DNA from: Alphaproteobacteria bacterium
GTDB taxonomy: Bacteria > Pseudomonadota > Alphaproteobacteria > Rhodobacterales > Rhodobacteraceae
Direction: 5' to 3'
Assembly: GCA_030428025.1 (NCBI GenBank)
Contig: JAUIBJ010000247.1
Coordinates: 1-5,954 of the forward strand
Length of the DNA: 5,954 bases
Below are positions 1 to 3,675 of this stretch, in pieces (within the stretch, counting starts at the first letter, position 1; each line of letters begins with the position of its first letter). The translations under genes were made by a program, and so were the position numbers. The notes under the pieces were generated by a model that was not told where the DNA came from, did not search any database, and saw only the letters and a program-made list of their open reading frames with translations.

Positions 1-51
1 GGGGGATTTGCGGATCTGCGTGCCGAAGCCGAAGTCGCCTGATTGCGCCAT
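1..51 (-). CDS. Probable N-terminus of a GcvT-like aminomethyltransferase-family protein (partial, runs off left edge)
   Basis: Seen: an ATG at 51-49 on the minus strand opens a frame reading MAQSGDFGFGTQIRKSP with no stop before the window edge. A purine-rich AAAGGG lies 8 bases upstream and can serve as ribosome binding site. The gene has the same direction as the GSCFA gene that ends 192 bases upstream. From memory, the stretch FGTQIRKSP followed by a Tyr-Phe-Asp resembles the start of folate-dependent GcvT/DmdA-like proteins of Rhodobacterales, which transfer one-carbon or methyl groups to tetrahydrofolate; only 17 residues are visible, so the function is tentative. Alternative: plus-strand frame 1 reads 13 codons ending in TGA at 40-42 and could be the tail of a convergent gene. 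I prefer the minus-strand reading because of the ribosome binding site and the family resemblance. Confidence 0.55.
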   Translation of the reverse strand, partial: MAQSGDFGFGTQIRKSP

Positions 52-71
52 CTGTGTCGCCCTTTCTGGCC

Positions 72-91
72 TCCGGCCCGCATGGGCCGGA
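72..91. repeat. Perfect 8-bp inverted repeat (hairpin) in the leader of the left-edge gene
   Basis: TCCGGCCC and GGGCCGGA form a perfect 8-bp GC-rich stem around a 4-base loop. In minus-strand sense it ends 20 bases before the ATG at 51, just ahead of the AAAGGG ribosome binding site. It could be a structured 5' leader, or a terminator stem without a T-tract. Neither strand has a run of T directly after it. Confidence 0.5.
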
Positions 92-155
92 CTGGTTGTA
101 TCTGGCGTGTATGTATTCCGGAAAGGCGCAGGAAAGGGTCTGATTCTTGGCCGGC

Positions 156-177
156 AACAGACCGAACGGCCTGTTTT
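156..177. terminator. Candidate terminator hairpin downstream of the GSCFA gene
   Basis: The arms AACAG-G-CCG and CGG-T-CTGTT (minus sense) pair along about nine positions with one G-U wobble and a very short central loop. The hairpin begins about 68 bases after the GSCFA stop codon. In minus sense only TTG follows, which is weak for an intrinsic terminator, and an A-tract precedes it. In plus sense the stem carries an A-C mismatch but is followed by TTTT (174-177). It may act in both directions, or simply mark the 3' end of the wcbI-GSCFA transcript. Confidence 0.35.
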
Positions 178-243
178 CGAACCGCAAAACCACCCGTTCA
201 GGCGCCCGCGGCTGATGAGGAAGGCGACCATCCCCCTTTGGCG

Positions 244-1305
244 TCAAGAGATCGAGCGTTCGATCTCCTCCTCGTCGCAGACGATATCCGCAGCGGCCTG
301 CCAGGCCTCGGAGGCGGCGGCGGGCGGGACAGGCGCCACGCCCTGCCCGCCCTCGGCGGTATAGGCGCGCACGAAGGCGCGCATCGCATGTGCCACCCCG
401 GCGGCATTCACCTCCCGGCTGTCCTCCTCGAAATACATCCCGCCCGTGGGGCTGCCGGTGATGATCTCGTAGGAGGGGAAATAGTCGATGAACGCGTGCG
501 CGTCGCAGGCCTCCTGCGCGGCCACCCGCAGGACCGACTTGCTGTAAGTGGTGGAGACCAGAACATGCCGGTTCTCATAGGTGGCGATCAACGGCACCGG
601 CGAGACGGTCAGCAGGATGTTGACCTTCGGATTGAGATCGCGCAGGGCGGCCACGAAGCCGGCCAGTTCGGAACGAACCTCGTCGATGGTGAAATTGTGG
701 AATTCGTGCGCGTCGGGGTCGAACCGCCCGCCCGCCACGCCTGGCGCCAGCGGAAAGACCGCCCCGTCGCGCCTCGACCGCCACGCCTCGGTCAGCCCCA
801 GCGTGAAGACGAAGACGTCGCATTCCTCGAAGACCCGGCGCACATGGGCCAGATGCTCTTCCCGTGCTGCTTCGACCTCTTCCCGCGTCCCGAAACCCTC
901 GGGCTCAATCGTCGGGCGGTAGGGATCGACATACCGGCCGTCGTCGCGACGCCAGGCAGAGTCCCGAAGGCGCGCACCCTCCATCGCCTCGCGGAACAGC
1001 TGGTGCAATTGGTGCACGGTGTAAAGATTTCCGTAGCGTGCGGAAAAGACGCCGTAATTCCGCCGCCCGCGCGTCGCGTCGTCGAGGCCCACGCCAGCCT
1101 CGGGTACGAAGTAATTGAAGCCGAGGGAGGAAAGCTTCTTGGAAATATGCTGCGCGAAACAGCTGCCGGCGGTGGCAATCCTGTCGTTGCGGTCCAGCGT
1201 GAATTTCGGATCGACCGCCGGGTCGACCATATGCGGATCGACCCGAGACACCGCCCGGCGCCACATCTGGTGGTCGCGAATGTTCGAATAGGGGTTGTCG
1301 GACAT
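244..1305 (-). CDS. GSCFA-domain protein (SGNH-like, probably polysaccharide-related)
   Basis: The protein has 353 residues. The family-naming motif GSCFA is at residues 47-51, followed by AQHISKKL. Other family blocks are FTLGLTEAW (167-175), LLTVSPVPL (231-239), STTYSKSVLR (251-260) and FIDYFPSYEII (272-282). GSCFA proteins are uncharacterised relatives of SGNH/PC-esterase hydrolases, and a role in modifying surface glycans is inferred. I chose the ATG at 1305 because GGAG sits 8 bases upstream and the start falls one base after the upstream stop (TGAGATG). A longer frame back to 1428 would overlap the WcbI-like gene by 122 bases. Oddity: where many GSCFA proteins have a DxxH element after YFPSYE, this one has D295-S-R-E298, so the expected histidine is absent. 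No signal peptide or membrane segment is evident. The C-terminal tail is Ala-rich, then acidic (DEEEIE). Confidence 0.9.
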   Translation of the reverse strand: MSDNPYSNIRDHQMWRRAVSRVDPHMVDPAVDPKFTLDRNDRIATAGSCFAQHISKKLSSLGFNYFVPEAGVGLDDATRGRRNYGVFSARYGNLYTVHQLHQLFREAMEGARLRDSAWRRDDGRYVDPYRPTIEPEGFGTREEVEAAREEHLAHVRRVFEECDVFVFTLGLTEAWRSRRDGAVFPLAPGVAGGRFDPDAHEFHNFTIDEVRSELAGFVAALRDLNPKVNILLTVSPVPLIATYENRHVLVSTTYSKSVLRVAAQEACDAHAFIDYFPSYEIITGSPTGGMYFEEDSREVNAAGVAHAMRAFVRAYTAEGGQGVAPVPPAAASEAWQAAADIVCDEEEIERSIS

Positions 1306-1306
1306 C

Positions 1307-2305
1307 TCAGGCTCCAAACCGTCCCAGCACATGGTCGCGAAACGCAACGGATTTCTGTTCGAACCCCGCCTGCATCGACATGGTTCCGCGCCCGTGCCGT
1401 TCATAGGTGTCGTAGCACAGACCGACAAATTCCGGCAGGGTCAGCACAACATCGGATTGTGCGGGCTTGAAGTAATAGCTGCCCCGACATCCGTTCGCCT
1501 CGGCGATTTCGGGGTAGCACGGGTAGATGGCGCTGTTGGCCAGTGCGTCGGGCAGCGGCAGGTCGCCATCCCGCATCTCGACCGGCAGTTTCCCGGCGAT
1601 GACCCGGGCGACATCCACCAGACAGGCGACATGCGGGTGGTTGATCGTATGCATGAAACACCCGCGACGCACCCAGTCGCGAAACCTGGCCTCGAGGGGA
1701 ATGCCCGCCGCGGCAAAGGCACCGAGCAGGTTGGCCCGCTCCGTCTGCCAGAGCGCATAAAAGCCCATGTCGTCATAGACCCGGTCGGTAAAGAGGCTCA
1801 GCGTCTCGCCCACCGAAAGCCCCGCCTCGAAACCCAGAAAGCAGAGGCTTGAATGGTAGACGCCAAAGGGCGTGGCAACCTGTCCCTCCCCCGGTTTCGT
1901 CAAATAGACGGTATCGGGGTGGTAGCCGGAGAAATAGAAGGGCGGGATCGTGATCAGCTTGTCGCCAAGCTCTTCGGGCCTGTCGAGATAGGTCTGGGCC
2001 AGAGGAAGCAGCAGGACGATGTCGTTCCTGGCGCAATCCGCCTGAAAACCGCGCCTGTCGGTATTTGCCTCGCTCACCGTATAGGCCGTGACCCGGACCG
2101 TGGGGCAGAACCGTTCGATGGCGCGTCTGTAGAAGGGCGTGGCACAGTTCGACACGATCAGCACGTCATGCGTGGCGGCGGCCGACCCGCGCAGCGCCGA
2201 CGCGGTATCTGAGGGCAGGACTGTCTCGGGGCTTGCCATCCCCGTCAGTTTTCTGGCCATGGCCCCGGGCAACCGCACCGCCTCTTTCAAGAATCGCTTC
2301 GTCAT
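1307..2305 (-). CDS. WcbI-like polysaccharide biosynthesis putative acetyltransferase
   Basis: The protein has 332 residues. After a basic N-terminal stretch of about 45 residues, the core opens with the strand-turn HDVLIVSNC (46-54), whose N-C pair is typical of WcbI-type proteins. It continues with a hydrophobic strand DIVLLLPL (95-102), the block FYFSGYHPD (123-131) and MHTINHP (218-224), all of which I associate with this family. WcbI comes from the Burkholderia capsule cluster, where it is a proposed CoA-binding acetyltransferase acting on the polysaccharide; the substrate here is unknown. The ATG at 2305 has GAGGG five bases upstream. The stop is separated by one base from the GSCFA start, so the two are probably translated together. 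An intrinsic terminator ends only 26 bases before this start, so expression may depend on read-through or on a promoter within 2360-2484. No glycosyltransferase or export genes are adjacent. Confidence 0.83.
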   Translation of the reverse strand: MTKRFLKEAVRLPGAMARKLTGMASPETVLPSDTASALRGSAAATHDVLIVSNCATPFYRRAIERFCPTVRVTAYTVSEANTDRRGFQADCARNDIVLLLPLAQTYLDRPEELGDKLITIPPFYFSGYHPDTVYLTKPGEGQVATPFGVYHSSLCFLGFEAGLSVGETLSLFTDRVYDDMGFYALWQTERANLLGAFAAAGIPLEARFRDWVRRGCFMHTINHPHVACLVDVARVIAGKLPVEMRDGDLPLPDALANSAIYPCYPEIAEANGCRGSYYFKPAQSDVVLTLPEFVGLCYDTYERHGRGTMSMQAGFEQKSVAFRDHVLGRFGA

Positions 2306-2331
2306 TCCAGCCCTCGGGCGGCGGGCACCGG

Positions 2332-2359
2332 AAAAAGCGCCGCGTCCGCGTCACGCGGC
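2332..2359 (-). terminator. Intrinsic terminator after the response regulator / in the wcbI-like leader
   Basis: In minus sense, GCCGCGT (2359-2353) pairs perfectly with ACGCGGC (2345-2339) around a 7-base loop. After GC comes a run of five T (2336-2332). This is a good rho-independent terminator shape, lying about 125 bases after the response-regulator stop. It also lies only 26 bases before the wcbI-like ATG, too close for a normal promoter to fit in between. Any transcript reaching the wcbI-like gene must therefore pass through it. Confidence 0.6.
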
Positions 2360-2371
2360 CATTAGGCCGCG
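2354..2371 (-). repeat. Second hairpin that shares its 3' arm with the terminator stem
   Basis: In minus sense, CGCGGCC (2371-2365) pairs perfectly with GGCCGCG (2360-2354) around the loop TAAT. Its 3' arm uses bases 2354-2359, which are also the 5' arm of the terminator stem, so the two structures exclude each other. That is the geometry of an anti-terminator and terminator, but nothing shows what would switch them; it could also be chance in a CG-rich stretch. Confidence 0.45.
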
Positions 2372-2484
2372 CGTTCTCTTAGATCAAGAAGGGCCGGCGG
2401 GAAACCGCTTTTCTCCCCGGAACCGCGGGGCGGGACCGGTGCGAGGACCGGGCGGAGGCGGGCCTGCCCCCGGCCGTGGCGCGG

Positions 2485-3477
2485 TCAGCTCTTTTCTTCC
2501 ATCATCCGGAAGATTCGCGGCGCCGTGGATTTGATCGAGGGCAGGATCACGTCCTCGGAACTGCCCAGCGACGATATTTCGCGCTTGAGCAGGCGCAGCG
2601 CCTCGCTGCGGTCGAGAATGCGCCGGTTCGAGAGCGCCTTGACCTCGAAACGGGAGTCGCGGAAGGCGGCGACCTCGTGGTCGCGCAGGCACATGGCGAT
2701 CCGGTCATTGAGACGCTGCTGCAGAAGAGAGGCCACGATCGGGTTGGCCACGAGGATCATGCAGATGAACTTCCCATGGCCCACATAGGCGAAGGAAAAG
2801 CCCTTCTTCGGCACGGTATGGGCCAGGGTCTGGCTGGCGCTGTTGATCAGACCGAGGATATCGCTGCCTCCGACCTTGCGCGCCAGCCGCCCGAAACCGG
2901 GCAGAGACACCGAAAAGAGCGTCATCGCAAAGGCGCCCTCGCCCAGTTTCAGAAGCCGGTTTTCCAGTTGGAAATAGTCGCGCATCGGCCCGATTTCGGA
3001 AAAGGTGATGCGGGTGCCGGCGGAAAACTGGTTTCTCTCGCCCGTCATCCGGAACATGGATTTCAGCGCAAGGCGGCTTTGGGTATCCCGTGCGGTGGCC
3101 TCGACCAGAAGCATCGCCGATCTGAGCCGGGCTGCCAGTTCGACCGGGTCGAGCGGCTTGGTCAGGTAATCCGTCGCGCCGGCCTCCATCGCCGCCTGCA
3201 TCCATTTCCTCGTGTTCAGCGAGGTCAGCATGATCACCGGACAACCCCGGCTTACCGGCCGCGCCCGGATTTCCGAGCAAAGCTCGACCCCGTCGACCTC
3301 GGGCATGCGAATGTCGAGCAGGAAGCAATCGAAGGGCACCTCGGCGCTGTCGATGATCGCCAGGGCCTTCGCGGCCGAGGAGGCATGACAAACGTCCCGA
3401 AAGCCGTGTTGCGCCAGATAGCTTACCAGCATCTCAAGAAATAGCGGATCGTCGTCAACGGCCAGAATTCGCATCAT
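2485..3477 (-). CDS. Response regulator: receiver domain plus degenerate GGDEF-like domain
   Basis: The protein has 330 residues. Residues 2-122 form a complete receiver domain: acidic pocket D8-D10, phospho-acceptor D55 in LLDIRMPEVDG, T85 in IMLTS, and K107 in the TKP motif. All residues needed for phosphorylation are present. A linker (about 123-175) leads to a C-terminal domain with a GGDEF-like layout: a strand FAMTLFSVSLPGF (183-195), then a helix, then FSFAYVGHGKFICMILV (227-243). GHGKF (233-237) lines up with GGDEF, and the metal-binding aspartate of the usual D-L-D-x-F is S191, so diguanylate cyclase activity is unlikely. There is no DNA-binding helix-turn-helix, so output is probably by protein contact. 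No histidine kinase is adjacent. AAGG lies six bases before the ATG at 3477; the next codon is also ATG, so 3474 is an alternative start. The fold assignment of the C-terminal part is inference. Confidence 0.88.
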   Translation of the reverse strand: MMRILAVDDDPLFLEMLVSYLAQHGFRDVCHASSAAKALAIIDSAEVPFDCFLLDIRMPEVDGVELCSEIRARPVSRGCPVIMLTSLNTRKWMQAAMEAGATDYLTKPLDPVELAARLRSAMLLVEATARDTQSRLALKSMFRMTGERNQFSAGTRITFSEIGPMRDYFQLENRLLKLGEGAFAMTLFSVSLPGFGRLARKVGGSDILGLINSASQTLAHTVPKKGFSFAYVGHGKFICMILVANPIVASLLQQRLNDRIAMCLRDHEVAAFRDSRFEVKALSNRRILDRSEALRLLKREISSLGSSEDVILPSIKSTAPRIFRMMEEKS

Positions 3478-3527
3478 CCCTCACCTTATTGTCCTTTTGG
3501 AATTCACAACCTCGAGTGGTTCTGTGT

Positions 3528-3571
3528 CCTTTCTTTCGCGTTTAAATGTGAATCCTGTGGTGGAAAGAAGG
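3528..3571. repeat. Bulged 9-bp inverted repeat upstream of the response regulator
   Basis: CCTTTCTTTC (3528-3537) is the inverse complement of GAAAGAAGG (3563-3571) apart from one extra T, with about 25 AT-rich bases between. The repeat brackets the candidate promoter and its right arm overlaps the proposed -35 box, so it could be an operator. The arms are low-complexity purine/pyrimidine runs, so chance is possible. Confidence 0.3.
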
Positions 3572-3574
3572 CAA
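3546..3574 (-). promoter_or_regulatory. Weak candidate promoter for the response regulator
   Basis: In minus sense, TTGCCT (3574-3569, four of six consensus bases) is followed after 17 bases by TCACAT (3551-3546, three of six). It lies in the most AT-rich part of the window, about 70 bases before the ATG. Placement is supported mainly by base composition and the absence of a gene; the -10 match is poor. Confidence 0.25.
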
Positions 3575-3614
3575 TTTGATGGCTTGGTCAGAAGGTCGCA
3601 CTCCGCCCCCAACT

Positions 3615-3665
3615 CCGGCCATGCCTGCGGCGGGCTTTCCTGGTCGCAATCCGGTGGATGGCCGG
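3615..3665. repeat. Long-range 8-bp inverted repeat just downstream of smc
   Basis: CCGGCCAT (3615-3622) is exactly complementary in inverse to ATGGCCGG (3658-3665), with 35 bases between. In minus sense the first arm starts ten bases after the smc stop codon. No T-tract follows, so it is not a standard intrinsic terminator; it may be a structured 3' end or chance. Confidence 0.3.
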
Positions 3666-3675
3666 GCACGGGGCC

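Larger units (their letters stand above)
52..243. other. Intergenic region between GSCFA gene and left-edge gene
   Basis: No gene is supported here; the open frames crossing it on both strands lack ribosome binding sites and recognisable sequence. It holds two strong hairpins (72-91 and 156-175). Between them, in minus-strand sense, lies the only somewhat AT-richer stretch (about 98-120, containing AATACAT and GATACA). That stretch is where a promoter for the left-edge gene would be expected, but I could not find a convincing -35/-10 pair. Confidence 0.5.
2306..2484. other. GC-rich gap between response regulator and wcbI-like gene
   Basis: No gene is supported. In minus sense the gap begins at the response-regulator stop and passes several short GC-rich stems, including CCCCG/CGGGG around 2416-2431. 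It then reaches an AT-richer patch (about 2374-2392, containing TTGATC and TAAGAG), followed by the overlapping hairpins at 2332-2371. The wcbI-like ATG comes next. TTGATC is spaced 17 bases from TAATGG, but the latter is a poor -10 element, so I do not call a promoter. Confidence 0.5.
3478..3675. other. Intergenic region between smc and the response regulator
   Basis: No gene is supported; a 62-codon minus-strand frame (3481-3669) has no recognisable sequence. The half next to smc is GC-rich and contains a long-range inverted repeat (3615-3665). The half next to the response regulator (about 3481-3600) is clearly AT-richer than the rest of the window, as expected for a promoter region. It contains a bulged inverted repeat and a weak promoter match. 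No T-tract terminator is visible for smc. Confidence 0.6.

Noticed and set aside
1..42. Plus-strand frame 1 tail (13 codons ending in TGA) as the end of a convergent gene
   Set aside because: Too short to judge. The minus-strand frame over the same bases has a start codon, a ribosome binding site and a family-like N-terminus, so it is preferred, though this tail cannot be excluded.
43..1470. 475-codon plus-strand open frame opposite the GSCFA and WcbI-like genes
   Set aside because: It is antisense to two recognisable proteins, has no family motifs and an unnatural Arg/Gly/His/Pro-rich composition. Long antisense frames are expected in GC-rich genomes with strong third-position bias.
2374..2392. 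TTGAT in the wcbI-like leader as an FNR/FixK-type binding site
   Set aside because: Only one half-site is present; the expected ATCAA partner at the right spacing is missing.
2395..2413. Plus-strand hairpin GCGG-GAAA-CCGC followed by TTTT as a terminator
   Set aside because: The stem has only four or five pairs and there is no plus-strand gene upstream for it to terminate.
2476..3444. 322-codon plus-strand open frame opposite the response regulator
   Set aside because: The minus strand encodes a complete receiver domain with all catalytic residues; the plus-strand product is an antisense shadow.
3481..3669. 62-codon minus-strand open frame between smc and the response regulator
   Set aside because: No recognisable sequence and no clear ribosome binding site. 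It crosses both the inverted repeats and the AT-rich promoter-like stretch.
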